A stretch of DNA of 64,000 bases from Ustulina deusta (taxonomy: Eukaryota > Ascomycota > Sordariomycetes > Xylariales > Xylariaceae). This document shows, piece by piece, positions 1 through 13,250 of the stretch. The translations under genes and the position numbers were made by a program. The notes under the pieces were generated by a model. The model worked only from the letters and a program-made list of their open reading frames with translations. It was not told the DNA's origin and did no database searches. The DNA lies in contig JAJNNX010000002.1 in assembly GCA_023159155.1 (NCBI GenBank), positions 1,178,001-1,242,000 on the forward strand, in the 5' to 3' direction. Within the stretch, counting starts at the first letter, position 1. Every line of letters begins with the position of its first letter.

Positions 1-2414
1 GTCTGGGAGAGAAGGGGGAGGAGGAGAAGCCACCGGTGCCATAGGAAATAGACAGAGATATCAATAGATATTGGAGCGTAGTATTGGCGTGCGTTGACGT
101 GTGTTTTAAAACTGCTCACCCCCGTCTTCCGGGTCTTCTTGATGTACATACACATGGTAGAAAAGATGCCATTCGTCAATGCTTCGTACCCACCACCCGA
201 GCGTTTCTGGAACAGTTGAACCACACAAGACGGCGCTCCAAGCACTGCTCCAAGCAATACCTACTCCAAGCTGCCCGATTTGCTGGTAATACCATACGCG
301 TCTATACGTTGCTTTTGGCCAGGGAATTGGATGCATGCGGCTTCATTAGGACAACCTTCTCAATCTTTTAGGTATTCTATGTATTCTACCTACTACATAG
401 TATGTATGTATATATTATTGGAACCAGCCTCTCATTGACGTACCAAGCTTTTTAGGACGGAACCCTGATAGCGCAACGTTTTTAACGGGTGGGGAGGACC
501 GGGGGCTTCCTGACCTGCTGTCGGCAATATTTCACTGCCTAATAATTTGCCCTCTTTACTTTCCCATGAAGTCATTCCCATATTGCCTCATGGTCCACGC
601 GCGAGACTTTATACCCGGATTATAGTAACTACAGTAAACTCGTTTTCCTGGGGGGGACAAGCAGTAAAACTCGTATCTAAACCAATTTACTACTTGAGCC
701 ACATTTATATAGCCAATAATTATAAGGCATTTAAATATTTAGCCCGGCAGTGAGAACTGTCTCCTTGGGGTTTTTTTTTCCCCTTCTGCACTAGAGTCGC
801 CAATCGTCATTAATTAGAAACCGCCGAGAACTACATACAACTTCTCGGTGATTGTGTTCCAACTTAAGTCCGCGGCCCTAAGTGGTACGTAGCTAGACTA
901 CATACAGTACGTGTAGTGTGTCGTCACTTATGCCTTTCATTGCCCTTTGATTCGTTACAAGACAGCATTGCGGCGTTATTTGAGTGAGAGACTGGTACTA
1001 ATTATGCCATCACTGAACAGGAGCGGCAGGTATTTGCTTTTATTTCCGCCCCCGAAAACAAACACGATTGGTCTGCTATAATTTAGGTAAACCCTGAAAT
1101 AATCTCATGAAACAGGTCAGGTGCTCTTTGACGAGTTTTGGCCAGGGAATGCTCGAGGCCAAATACCAAGTTTGCGCTGCGATTACGGAAATGCAGGCAC
1201 AATACCTATAAGTAGGGTCGATGTTGTGAAAGTTCCGAAGATATGGCCTCTCACAGTTTGACACCTGTAATCACACCACCCGTAGCACGTCTCAAACGGT
1301 TACTTTAAATATACTAGTACCGAAGGGTCTAGGGTAGGTTGCCGATAGCCTATTGGTATACCTAATTATAGTCTGACTATATGTGTACTAAGCCATTTCT
1401 GTTCATACTCAAGCGAAGGGATCTGAATTCAGGCAACTGGATAACTTGGCTGGCTCAAGACTGAAGCTCGAGAATCCATAATTGCGGAGACTCCGCACTT
1501 ATAACCCACTATAATATATAATATTCTATACCGAACTAGGTAGACCTTGCGACATTTAGCGGGACAATCATCCGAACCGCAAGTGCCTTGCAATTCGGCC
1601 CATAGAGACGGTCGATGGATACAGTTGCCAAGATAAATGGGGATCGAGTGTCTACAAGTTGGGGAAGGTGAAAACGTAGTGGCTTGTGCTTCAGGGAAAC
1701 GGTCCTAGTCAAAACGGAATTCCCTAAGTATCGTCAACGGCTCAATTAAGACCGAATAGTGTACCGAGGTAGGTATGCCTGTACTGTACTCAAGAGAACA
1801 TAATGCCGCATTCGCTTTGCCCTTTGTCCCGCTTAAAATTTTGGTGCTATGTACTAGGTATAGGGCATGTTGCTTTCCTTTTCTTCTCAATACTCACCTA
1901 CCCTAATCGTCTACTCATAAACTCTGATCTCTGATGTCATGCTTTTTGGCATGCTTGTTGTTTTGTTAGCACCCAAGCATTGTGGACCGTTTCCGGTTCC
2001 TTTTTCCATTACAAGTAATGTTAAGGAAATGTAAAAGATAGGCAGACAGTCATAGAGCGTATGCTTAAACCGCAATTATTAGAAAGGCATAGATAGATAG
2101 TTGCAGTCAATAGTTCATCCTCAGTATTGCGCGTAGCTAAGCTCGGGTGTCACTCAAGTCATATCTCTCTCTCTGTACAGTGTAGTATTCTTAGCAATAG
2201 CAAACGACCTGATAGATTAAATTGACTATCGGCGTCGCAACCATAGTAGATAGTAGGTCTAGGCTTTTGAATCTAGGTATTGTTGTAATAAAGTTATAAA
2301 GAAAGTTAAGTTAAGATATCAATTCCCCCTCCATTAATGGAAACAAATATTATATATAATAACTAAGTTATTCAAGATTACATTAGTCGAACATTAAAAA
2401 TTAAAACAGGAAGG
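1..2414. other. gene-poor AT-rich stretch, no gene recognised
   Basis: No frame here looks like a conserved protein. The open frames are short, overlap on both strands and resemble nothing I know. The DNA is AT-rich with many TA steps and runs such as TATATATAA near 2350, which fits RIP-affected or simply unconstrained DNA. The window starts inside this stretch, and there are no telomeric TTAGGG repeats at the edge. Confidence 0.6.
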
Positions 2415-2419
2415 AAAAA
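2415..2419 (-). terminator. RNA polymerase III terminator of the tRNA-Leu gene
   Basis: On the minus strand a run of five T lies 11 bases past the tRNA 3' end, which is the usual Pol III stop signal. Confidence 0.7.
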
Positions 2420-2430
2420 GATACAATATT

Positions 2431-2528
2431 TGACAAGAGTGGGACTTGAACCCACGCGGATTGCTCCATGAGGAAATTGTGCTAAGGTGACCTTAACCTC
2501 ACGCCATAACCAACTCGGCCATCTTGCC
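2431..2528 (-). tRNA. tRNA-Leu(AAG) with a 16-nt intron
   Basis: This is a nuclear class II tRNA on the minus strand. The acceptor strands GGCAAGA and TCTTGTC pair with one G-U. The A box (TGGCCGAGTTGG) and B box (GGTTCAAGTCC) are both intact. The anticodon stem TGAGG/CCTCA closes only if a 16-nt intron (2475-2490) is removed one base after the anticodon, the standard place for fungal tRNA introns. The seven-base loop is then TTAAGGT with anticodon AAG at 2492-2494, which reads CTT/CTC leucine codons. A 13-nt variable region precedes the T stem GTGGG/CCCAC, as expected for tRNA-Leu. The exact intron ends could shift by a base. CCA is not encoded. Confidence 0.93.
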
Positions 2529-3279
2529 TTGATTTTTTGATGTATTATTGTGGTACTTTAGCAGAGTGATGGAACAGATTCTACATAATTTCTCTAGTTG
2601 GGGATCAAAGATAAACAATTTTATGCATCCTCTCGGTTGGTTATTTAGGTCAAAAATGGCCAGAAACTAGAATGTGAATGATGTGTCTTGATAATTGTTT
2701 ATACGGTACTTTTCATAAATAATCATACTTCTCATGATTTTAATCGCTGCCTAAGATTTGGAATTTTAACTTCTATGTTAGGCTTACTTTTGTTTGTGTT
2801 TGAAGCCGTTTATAACATACTTGGTAACTGCAGATGTAAAATTATCCGGTTAACTTAACATGTTCTATTGCCGTGTATCCCGCAAGTAATGCATCTTCTG
2901 CCCCCTCCCCTGCCTTTTTTTTTTTTTTGTCAAGTTTGCTGTTAGAATATAATAGATATCATGAATTCAAATGCTGGATTAAAAACGACCAAATTCATGA
3001 TTACAACGCCTCTTACCTGGATGACAAAGAATGAACCAGTGGGAGCATTTTCAATATTGCCTCGGGAGCAACCTAACTCTACAAATATAAGACATCACAA
3101 CAACAAACTCTGTCCTTCGCGATGTATTATTATCTACTATACGAGGGATAAATAGATTGTAGTCACCTAAAAATCTCCAATTAGGCGAAAATTCCATGGG
3201 ATTATTTACTTGCCCTACATATTGTGATCCCTTCGCATTAATAAATGCATACGTGTGTCAGGGATATATATCACACCTA
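2529..3279. other. gene-poor AT-rich stretch
   Basis: AT-rich DNA with a 12-base T run near 2919-2930. There is no recognisable gene or RNA. Confidence 0.5.
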
Positions 3280-3847
3280 CCCCTATAGAAGTGGATATAT
3301 CAGTATTCTCTATATCTATATGGGTGCCGCCCCCCTAGATATTTGGAAGGTTCAGGAATCAATTGACCACTCCATTGAGCCCTAACTACCTACTTACTTC
3401 CTGACTGCAGATGAGACTCTCTATTTACTCTGGACCTACCCCCTCTGGCAACGTGGGTGTGTTCAAATGTTAGAAAAGCCTCTGTGCAGGAAGCGGCAAA
3501 CCATGCGTATGGTGTCCAGTATGAATCTTGTTGTTGAGCAAGACCGACGCCCCTTGATGAACTATCACTAAGCTATCTACAATCTACCTCTTTGTTCATG
3601 ACAATGTGCCTTTCATCTTGACAATTTAACAAGCTTCCACGGAGAAGGTATAAAAACCCTTAAATGTAATCAGAAGTTAGATATGCTGTAGATAAAAGAG
3701 GACTTACGAGCTTTATACCATACTATTTCATGCAGACATTCGTGCGAGAAGCTATCGCTATTGCAACGAGAGACATTAGCTGGTTTCGGCAGTGTCAGGT
3801 AACTATTAACCACCTACCCTACAGCGTGGTTATTGTAGTGGCTCTGC

Positions 3848-3906
<59 letters not shown>

Positions 3907-4290
3907 CCTGTGTCCGTGGGCTAGGATCTCGTAGGTATGCCAGAGGTTTGAATTAATTGGTCACTCTATTGAGCTCTATCTACTACCTATCACCCACCTG
4001 GCTGCAGGTGAGTCTATCCATCCCGTGCAATAGTCTCTAAGAGAAAGGGGTCCTGTTCTACTAGTCACCCATATCGTCTATTCGTAGTGGGATTGTCAGG
4101 GACCAAGGTCACGGGAGAATAGAAGCTACCCCTGTGGGCTTGTATTATAGGATATGTCTATATAAAGTACTAACTTCCCCCCACCAGATAATACAAAAAG
4201 AGAGACCAGGAATCAATGATATTAAGTCCTTACCCATATAATCTAACCTACCAGTGACCTACCTGTGACCTACCTTCACTCTAGGACAAA
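3280..4290. repeat. diverged direct repeats, RIP-like
   Basis: At least three worn copies of one sequence can be aligned by eye. The clearest pair is 3356-3420 with 3950-4014, both carrying a CATTGAG/TATTGAG core followed by CTGCAG and ATGAG/GTGAG. A partial copy at about 4125-4220 matches the part upstream of the first copy, from CTACCCCT through a C-rich run to GGAATCAAT. In the first 30 bases of the clearest pair 24 match, and five of the six differences are transitions. No coding frame survives. Confidence 0.6.
3855..3904. repeat. (TG)21 microsatellite followed by (CG)4
   Basis: An uninterrupted TG run of about 42 bases is followed directly by CGCGCGCG, and preceded by alternating AT. 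The whole tract alternates purine and pyrimidine, the composition that favours Z-DNA and replication slippage. It lies inside the degenerate repeat region. Confidence 0.97.
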
Positions 4291-5190
4291 TACTCCTGAA
4301 AGATATCCCTTATAGTACATATATGATAGCTGCGGACAGGTCAAGCGCCCGACCTGACTACGTTCTACTTTTGCTAGTAGTGTTACAGTATAGTGCTCCA
4401 GTTCTGTTCTGTGACACATCCTTCCATGGTGGTAGGATATGTCACAGCCTCTTCACCTCTTCTTCGCACCATCTACGTGGATTCATTCCCGGAGCAAAGA
4501 ATGAAGGTCTGTCGTGGCCTCACTACACAAATTAAGGCATGGGGATGTCATGAATATTTGCTGTTACCTGATAATCCCACAATTATTCAATGGTTGCTCT
4601 CTGTTAACAAAATACGTTGCGAATGCAAATACCGTTATTTACCAATACCACAATAACAACATTGTTGTGTACCACAGAGCCCGACGTATTTTCTTTCATT
4701 CGAAAACGCAGCACCATCACAATATTATAACTCAAAATAACTAAAACCCCCATAGTTCATATATGATAGAGTTCCCAGTAAAATTCACCCCCAAGTCGGT
4801 AACTATGTGGCGATATGATCCATAAATGCCCTCTTTTCTGAGTGCGAATTATAGTGTGGTTCGGCCCGTATGCTCCCACAAGCTTTGCTGATCAGATCAA
4901 CCGAGTTGGCATCGTTTACGAATTCCTTTGTGACTATATGATGAACGAGGGCATGACAAGATTATTTCAATATCCCAATACAGAAAAAGGTATAATTCCC
5001 ACGGAGATTTAAGGCTCAATCCATTTCCTTGCAACATAGCTGGCCAACACTTATCTTGTAGTTATTTACTAGTTTTGTTATGCTCAACAAAACCTGTCCA
5101 TTTGGTGACGAAGTTGTGCTACTAGGCATGCACACAATGGCGGATGTAGAGTGCTTGCCAGTATCTTCCCCCAAGGTGAGACGTCGGTGG
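4291..5190. other. gene-poor stretch, no gene recognised
   Basis: Short open frames (60-87 codons) occur on the plus strand at 4323-4744 but overlap one another in different frames and resemble no known family. I see no RNA gene or promoter worth naming. Confidence 0.5.
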
Positions 5191-5697
5191 TACGAGCAAG
5201 GAGTAATCTACACATAGCTTGGTGATAGTTACCACGGGAGTTGTTACCCTTATGCAACGGCAAGCTTCATAAATCCCACACGTGGTAGACCACTTCCTAA
5301 CAGTAAGCACCATACTAGCATATGTTTATAGTAATATAGGATCAACATAGAGCCTATTTTTTATATATAAGTGAAATAGTTGACATCTTTAACATCTCAA
5401 CGAATACAAACCCCCACATGAGGAACTGCCTGTCAGCCTGATGGCCTCGCCAAAGCTTACATCATACCCTGAAAATGGTATTATTGATAGAGATCTTGTC
5501 GCCTATGACGAGGCAGAGGGAGCTGAAATGTGAAGTTGGCCGAATTGTCGCGAGTGCGTAATGTTGAGCATTGTTGATTTCTGTCACAAACAAAGAGGCA
5601 ATCTGTACAAATTTTGGGGATAGCCACCAAGGGAGTTATAGCCATCACGCAACAGGAAGATTCATGACCCTTGGGTATGGTTGATCGCTTCCTGGCA
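5191..5697. repeat. two diverged direct copies of a ~110-bp sequence, 395 bp apart
   Basis: Bases 5191-5302 align with 5586-5697. Over the central 82 positions (5221-5302 against 5616-5697) I count 54 matches and 28 differences, of which 19 are transitions. That bias fits RIP followed by drift. The reverse-strand reading frames over the two copies also look alike (for example VTTPVVTITKLC and MAITPLVAIPKIC), but both are short and probably not expressed. The parent element is not recognised. Confidence 0.6.
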
Positions 5698-8600
5698 ATT
5701 TGATTCATACCTCAAAGAGATATGGATCAAGCAATTGCTGGGTGTTTTTTGATGTATATTGCCAACCTATCAGTCAAAATATGCCTTTGTGATCAAACTC
5801 GATCTGTGATAATTTATACAAAGATGGAGGCTGAGGCCAGCGGTCGCTTTTGGTCCCATTCCGGCGAGAGGTTTTCCGTAGAGGGATTCTGAGCTTCCTT
5901 TTCTTCCCGGCAGATTCCCATATCTATGTTTTGGTAACAAGCCTCCGGGCCCTCCCACGGCTATAATTCAACTCGCCGGGATACTTGAGCTCGCCCTTAG
6001 GCACGATGGCTTGCTTATGTGGTCCAATTATTGACTGCTCACTACGTCCAAGGTGTTTTTGCCGTTGGTGGTTTATTCAAGGGAGTGCTAAAACTTTACT
6101 TCAGCAGGAATATAACTAACTCTTAATGCTGGAGTTATGTTGTCGAATAGGACGTTGCAAATATATTTGTCTATGCCACATTATCATGATATTACACACG
6201 TTTGAGACTGTACCGTCGCATTGGGCGCCTGCACTCGAATCCTAGGACCTCTAGCTAACACATGGGTCCTATTGACACTTCTACCTCGTGACTAAGATGA
6301 CTTGGGTTGGGGGTGCTATTCCAGGTTGTGTAGCCTGATGTTCCCTCTCACTCCACTCCTCAATCCCAGAGACCACTGATCCGATTAGTGTAAGCTGCCT
6401 CTTTTCCATACGGCACTCAAGATAATTTATTGAATTAATGCCAAGGTTTTAACACCCCTGGTTCCTGTTCAGGTCGGAAAACGAGATACGAGGCTGCTTT
6501 GCTCGGGTAGGTGTTGTGGCCAATGCTGTGGCCGATGTCCCATCACAACACATATCATATCCCACAATCAACGTATAAATCACATATTTATGTAAATTTA
6601 TGGTCGCTCTCTATCCCCCTCCTATTACATACCAAGTTGCCAACATAGAAATCAGTGCACTCATATGGCCACAAACTGACTATCGACGGCAACTATTGTC
6701 ATCCATGATCTTCATCCCTTTCGACTGGTTAGGAGATGGAACATTAGTGACGGCCGCAGGCACTAGGTCTTGCTGCACCTAAGTTACTCTAATATTATCG
6801 AATCCACGGTTTTGTCAAAATGCGTGGTTATGTAACAGGTGAGAAGCGAGAACCATATATATCTCGCTTACGAAACGGTTACAGGTGAAGGTATTCGCAT
6901 CGCAATTAGTAAAAAAAGTGACAGCTCACAAGTCACTAATAATACCTTTCAACGTCTTTAAAAAAACGAAAACAAAAACAAAAACAAAAAAAAAACCTGC
7001 CGTTAGCTGGCCGCCAACGTGGCGCCCGGGGTCCATAATAGCGCCATGTGACAAGTGCTTTCGCTGCGAACGGTACGAACTGGTGATGCATCAACCATGC
7101 ATGGCGAGCATCCAATCGCGCTTTGAATACCTAGCTCTCCCTCTTCAACATCGAAATATCGGATAAGTTAAGCATGACTGATAGATCATGGTGACTCTCG
7201 AACTCTTGATCCACGCCCACACGTATCTTTAGCTGGTAGATTACCTACACCAATGCGGTGAGCATTCATCTGGAGCCTGGATCGTTTATCTGAGGCCCCG
7301 GGGTCAATCAAGTAAAGAAGACTCTTCATCACTGCCAACATGCTCGCTGCACGCAACGTCGTACACTGGAGGGACCCATGCAGGTCTCAATGCTCACGTT
7401 AGTAATATTATCTTACTATGGTCCGAAATACAAGTTGGCATCAGGCTAGGCAATCCGATCTCTTGACCTGCCGTATTGCCATGTTAAGAAGAGAGACAGT
7501 GGCGCTGAAAGCTCGTCGCCTGCACATGCAATCTCGGCAAGAGATACCGATACGAAATGCTCTGACGGGACCGTTTCATCACCTCGGACATGACAGGTCA
7601 ACGGCAAGCGCCGAGCCTCGTGGTCTTGCCATGGAAGAAGTACCTTGCGTTGGAAGTGACATGCGTTAGACGACAGGTACCACAGTGTCTGTCCCATGCA
7701 TCTTCTAGACTACCCAGATGGTCCGTCAACGCCTGCCGTCGGGTCTGGCCTGACTTACTACTGGAACGCCACACGGCCTTGGGGTGATGCCTGCAGCCTG
7801 CCTTTCAGGTATCCATTTATGTCCACGTACACATATTAATCTAGTGCATCGGATGGTATCACTTATCAGCCTCAGCTAGATAAGGCCGTTGCGGAATGGT
7901 AGGAAGCATTCGGCCCCCAAGTGCCATTTTCATGATATCAGGTTTGCCAGGGGGTCGTTCGACCAGTGAGAATTTTTGGACGGCATTTCTTGCAAGCTGT
8001 GTTCGATCTTGCTGACGGGTGCCAAGCTACGGCTGATGGACTCTGTACGACGTTGTGTACTTACTCGGCCCTGTCAGCATCTTGTTTTTTTCTTCTCAAG
8101 AAGAATGGGAAAAAAATAAAAATAAAAAAAAGAACCAGCAAAGCAATGTGCCGTAGATGTCAGACTAATACCTGTTGAATGATTGGGGTGCCTAGAATAC
8201 CCTCCAATAGACACGACCTACACCGCGGCGGGGTAGATGTGTGTAAGACGGGCATACAAACTCGGTTGAGCCAATGGCACGGGACTACGAGACTCGCGTC
8301 TCTCGTGGAGTTGTTTTCGCCTGAAACAATTGAGAAAAACTGATTACCGTCTTTGGCCGATATATTGGATGGCTGGCTGGCGCAACCAGAACGCCAGTCG
8401 TGGCGGGATGGCCACATGCAACTCGCTGCCCGCAGGGCCACGATCACCCGATAATGCACTCCAGAATTCGGATTTGTCGGTACTGATGCTTGGCTTTCCG
8501 CGTGGCTCTTCCGAACCAACGTCTGCCTCTGTTTCTCTTTCCCCCCAGTTCGTTTTAGGACCTGGAACGAATCCTGTAAAGTATGATACACCAAACTGTA

Positions 8601-9537
8601 CGCCACTGCTTTGTCCAGATGTGTATCAGAAAGACCGAAAGACAGTTCGCGGTCAACGACCAGCTCGCACACCACTAGACATGATGAAGGAATCTCTGGC
8701 TGTCTATATTGGGTAACAGATTGCTGGCGCTGGCCACGCTGGATAGTAATGGTGGTGGATCAATGCACGTGGATGGATGGATTTTGGAGGATTCCTGCAC
8801 ATGGTGATGATGATAGGCACTCTAAAAAGAGGACGAAAATATGCACCGTCTCTTCCACCTCTTTTTGGCCGTTCTGTCTCTGACTTAGTCAGGTTTGGTG
8901 AGGAGACCGACGCCCAAGAGTAGGACGGCCTCCGCCCATCTCTGCATTCGATTGATTACCCACGCACACGCTTCAATATCTCGGTCGTTTGGTAGCACGA
9001 GCACTCCTATTAGGCAGGTCAGCGTCGTAGTAGGAGTCCTTGCATTGCATATCGTCTGCACGTAACGTCGTGCTCAGGCTAACTTAGCTGAGACGTGCAA
9101 CGCTATTGCATATTCCATTCTATAGATATATACAGATGTCTGACTGACCGGCGCGGGCGAGGAAATTAGCCTATCAAGGCAGGAGGCGGCACTCCAACGT
9201 GCGCCAGTCACGGCGTGCGTGCGTCCCGAAGGATGGTCAGATGGCGTTTCTGCGAATTCTGATTCGTCCAAATCTGGTCTGTGGAAGGATTCTTCGGACG
9301 TTCGTCGTGGCAGTAAAGGAATCTGACCAAAGGCTCACCTCATCGGAACCCAGAGGAGAGCGGAGCGGAGCATGTGTTTTGTGATTGCGCATCGCAACTT
9401 GCCGTCTTCTTTAGGGAACTGATCTGGTGCCGAGTACGTACTGTACGAGGCCAGACAGAGAGACAGGGCTTTGGAGCCTGCCTGCCGCGCCATCCATCTG
9501 TCTGCATACTACCCGACTTTTGTTTCGGTTGACCGCT
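5698..9537. other. gene-poor stretch, no gene recognised
   Basis: Base composition becomes less AT-rich from about 7 kb. There is an A-rich tract with AAAAC units at about 6960-6997. Open frames of up to 171 codons (8160-8675, minus) lie opposite plus-strand frames of similar length, show no family likeness, and have no convincing introns or promoter. Confidence 0.5.
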
Positions 9538-10261
9538 TCACATGCTTTTTGTGAAGTCGATCAACTGATCGACAGCCTCAATGCTGCCGAAGTTGTCTCT
9601 CACCTCGGCCATCGCGCCCTGGGCAGCCCATCCCAACTCGCGAAATCGCATGCGGTCATTTTCGCACAAGATGATCAAAGCGGCTGTGATGGCTACCCCG
9701 CGAGACATTGCCGCCCGCCTTGCTTCGCTCGGAGTTTCCGCCAATCGCCCTCTGGGAGAGGCGCAGGGACACAAGCAAGCCACGGCTAGGACTCGATTCC
9801 CGAAGCTGAAGATCGGGAATCTAGATCTGCATACTATCTGTATATCATACCATGCTGCTAAAAGCACATGTCATGGTGACCAGAAAGAACAAACCACGCC
9901 TTCACCTTGCATATGCAGCAATAGTAGCAGATACCTAGCTTCTTCTGTCCGCTGTTGCTCCGACATGGAGGGGCGTGAGCGCGCAGGAAAGCATGCAGCT
10001 AGTGTAGTAACTGGCTGCCTCTCCGCGATTCCAGCGAGTCTGCCGTCTCGCTCTCCATTCGCTGATGTCTGCCAAATGCATGTTCCTCGTGCTACTGTGC
10101 AGCAGCCCAGAGCGAGAAACCGTTTCAGCTTTGGGGTAGGTGCACACATTGCGACCGCAACAAGAGGCGATGTCTTGCTTTGCACCACCGCCGATAGGTT
10201 CTGGACCGAAGGTCACCGACTACACCGCCAACTACAACGAAGAACTGTGTGGGTGTCCTGA
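9538..10261. other. unclassified overlapping open frames, possible unknown gene
   Basis: The plus strand has a 226-codon ATG frame at 9581-10261, and the minus strand has 109- and 105-codon frames at 9538-9867 and 9871-10188. A 226-codon frame is somewhat long for chance in DNA of this composition. The plus-strand product is rich in Arg, Ser, Cys and His with no recognisable domain. The minus-strand frame 9538-9867 has a short hydrophobic helix-like run (VAITAALIILC) followed by a charged segment, again unlike any family I can name. Neither is supported well enough to call a gene. Confidence 0.2.
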
Positions 10262-13230
10262 TAATGCATCTTTTATCTGGTGCATGCCCTTATCAGACAC
10301 ACTTGCAATAGAATGCTATCTAGGCGAGCCGGAATACTACCTGCGGTAGGTGTTCGGCGTTGAGAGATTGGGAAGGAGGAAATCATAATGCCCATCATAC
10401 TGTCGCCCGTGTCCACTCTTGTAGAAACGAAACTCCATGGGCCATTGCTAGCATTGCAAAGTACGGGTAAGACGTAAATTCATCCAGGCATGATGCTATC
10501 GATGGGCGCACCAACGATAGCTGTTCGAGTCATGTTAGTACCGTAGTTAGACGGGCACTAATGACGCTACCATAGGAGGGTTCAGTTTTGTCGGTATCTA
10601 CACGATAGTAGCTAGGCCGACGTCTTCTTTTCTGAATGCCTCATGGGGATCTGATGACGTGCTGAGGCTACTGCTGCTTCTCTCGCTCCGAGAACGGTTT
10701 CACCATGGTTTTGTGAGTTTCCCATTGAAACACGGTAGTGTGTATGCATCGTGCTCTGCAACCACGTGTGGTGAACACGCTCCCGGGATTTACATCTGAG
10801 ACCCTCCTTCTCAAAAGTTCCCGCATATAGAACTGCCAGGCATGTTGAAGTCGCAACTCCTAGCTGTAAGAACGAAACTTTGACGAGTTCTTGGAACCGA
10901 TGGCAGCTGAGTTTCATAGACTAGTACAGACACATAGCGAAGTCAATTCCACATCAGGTAGATAGATGATTGACAAATTGCCCGTGCTGGACACGGGCCT
11001 CAAGATTCCTGGTACATATGGTATAGTGTAGAGGCTATCATTGCTCTCTGGCATTGTCTTCTACTACGACGATATTCGGCAGTTCTGCTGGTGGTATTGC
11101 CGATTAGTGTAGTCCACTATGTACACTAAATTAGACCTGTCGACCCTCGCCTCGCAATGAATTTCCTCTGAAATGTTGCTTCGAATGTGCCGTGAAATTC
11201 TGAACCATCATCTCAGCCCCCAGGCGATGATGGAGGCGGATATACCAAAAGATGCAAGACCTGCTTGTAGTTCGACATGATTCGCGCAACTAGTTTACTA
11301 ACTTTGTCAAGATCTTACGACTTTGCACTTTTCAGCGAGGCTATTAGCTACTTTAGGAATGACTACACGTTGAAATGGAATAGCGCAGAAGGTAGTTCCT
11401 GACGATTGATGTTAAGTTCGTGTTAAGATCGCCAAGGGTTGATGAAATATACAATGGAGCGTACATTACCGTCCGCTGCTGTCAGCTGGGCGAGTAGTGT
11501 AGGTAGTCTGGACGGAGGAGATAGCTAGCCGTCATCCCACCGCCGTTTTTGATTCATCCAGACTAATCTATATAGTAGACGGTGATAAGATGGCAGCGGG
11601 TCTAGCACTGTTTACCAGGTTCTTGTGTAAGATTTCCAGTTCATGCAGGTTTCACGCTTTTGGTGTAGTGCACAGGACTTGGAGCTTTGGCGGGCTGGCC
11701 CCCCTGCCGCTGATAGAAGCTTGCGATGTCACCGAAAACCTCGGGAACTTCCCAAGGCTGCTGCCATTATGCGGCTTGGAAATGTCCATGTTTATCCGTG
11801 TCTACGGCACTGGGACACTAGACCTAGTATAGGTGCTGTACACGTGTAGAACTTTCGGCGAATACACTGTTGAGGGTTGGTGGATTCGGCAAGAGACGAG
11901 AATGGAAATGCAAGACGATGTAACGCGCCGTCTACACTAACCTTGGTAGCCTGGTAGACGTTGTGGGTATGTCGTGGACGGGGGTCGAGAGAAATAGAAA
12001 TCCGTTATCATGATAATTAGGTATCTTCGAATTGCTTTCGGAGCGACGGAGGGGTCCGTACTTAGTGTAGTACCTAGGTTTCGGAGCGGGTCGATCATTC
12101 ACCTAATGAATTGTGGGAGCTATACCTACTATAAGTATGTACTGCAGTAGGTACCTCAACGACCTAGGTACTCCTTGAAACCGTACAGTATGTGAAGCAA
12201 AGAGAAGTATTCGAGAAGCAGTGGCAGGATTAGTGTACGTCAGTTGGTTCGGACCTTGCATTAGTTAGAGGCTAATGGCAACGGGGAAGCCAGGAAAACA
12301 GGATAGAGCCAAGGTACTACCAGGGTTTGGTCAGGGAATCCGTCTAGGGTAAGTCCGGGATGTTGTCCGGGTGGCTTGAGGATCCTGGCAAGTCTGTGTA
12401 CAGGTACACTAGTGTAGCCAGAACCTAGACCTGGCGCTAGGTACACTATACTACCTCCCAACTGTACACCACCTACACCCACTATATTCGTGACGAGTTG
12501 AACGCCAACGTTCCGGGAATCGTCTTGTCTTTCCACAATGCAGGATACCTAGAATAAGTAACATACGAAATAGCTTATGGACACCTACGTTATGGCATTA
12601 CCAAGAGAGCCTTGGCATACTAGTTGCACTGCAGTGTAGCGTTGTGTGTGTACACTAACTAGAGGTTGGGACTGTACTTAAAGCTGCTGACGGGGAACTG
12701 TGCCTACCAGGACTACACTACACTACACGTCCACTAAAGACCAACAGTTAGTACGCGATCGCGAAACTAGCCTCGTGGGGTGAATCCCTTCCCTCCCCTA
12801 GTGCTGCTAGTACACTATCGATATCTCTGGCCTTCACTTCTGCTGTAGCTAAAAAGGTCGAGACCCCATTGTTAACGAGTTAATTACCATAAGTAGGAAA
12901 GTCGGTGGCGATATGACGGAAGATAACACGACGAATGGGCGTTGCCAGCTACACGTAACCTCTGCAACAGAACCCAGCCATGCTTGAACATGGTAAGTGT
13001 CTAGTGTACTACTTATATGTATTACCAAATACCTGCGAAGTGGACTGTGTAGCGAACATTACGGATGGTCGGTCGCTAGAGTACGCCGACTTCGTGTAGA
13101 ATGGACAGGGAATTTGCCACTCTATGGGAGCCGTGATACCACGCTACAACGTTTCCTCAGCTTGCCACTGCCGGCTGTTATCTACCTAGGTAGTGTACGC
13201 TGGAAAGAACGCGCCCTGCTGAGGTTAGCC
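10262..13230. other. gene-poor stretch rich in TAGTGTAG words
   Basis: No gene is recognised. The word TAGTGTAG or its complement CTACACTA recurs, for example at 11105-11112, 11932-11939 and 12063-12070, with related TAGTGTAC forms between. Confidence 0.5.
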
Positions 13231-13250
13231 ACTACACTACACTACACTAC
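13231..13250. repeat. (ACTAC)4 short tandem repeat
   Basis: Four perfect ACTAC units. This is a local expansion of the CTACACTA word that is scattered through the gene-poor DNA. Confidence 0.9.

Noticed and set aside
8160..8716. 171-codon minus and 128-codon plus frames
   Set aside because: Same-locus frames on both strands with no recognisable domain.
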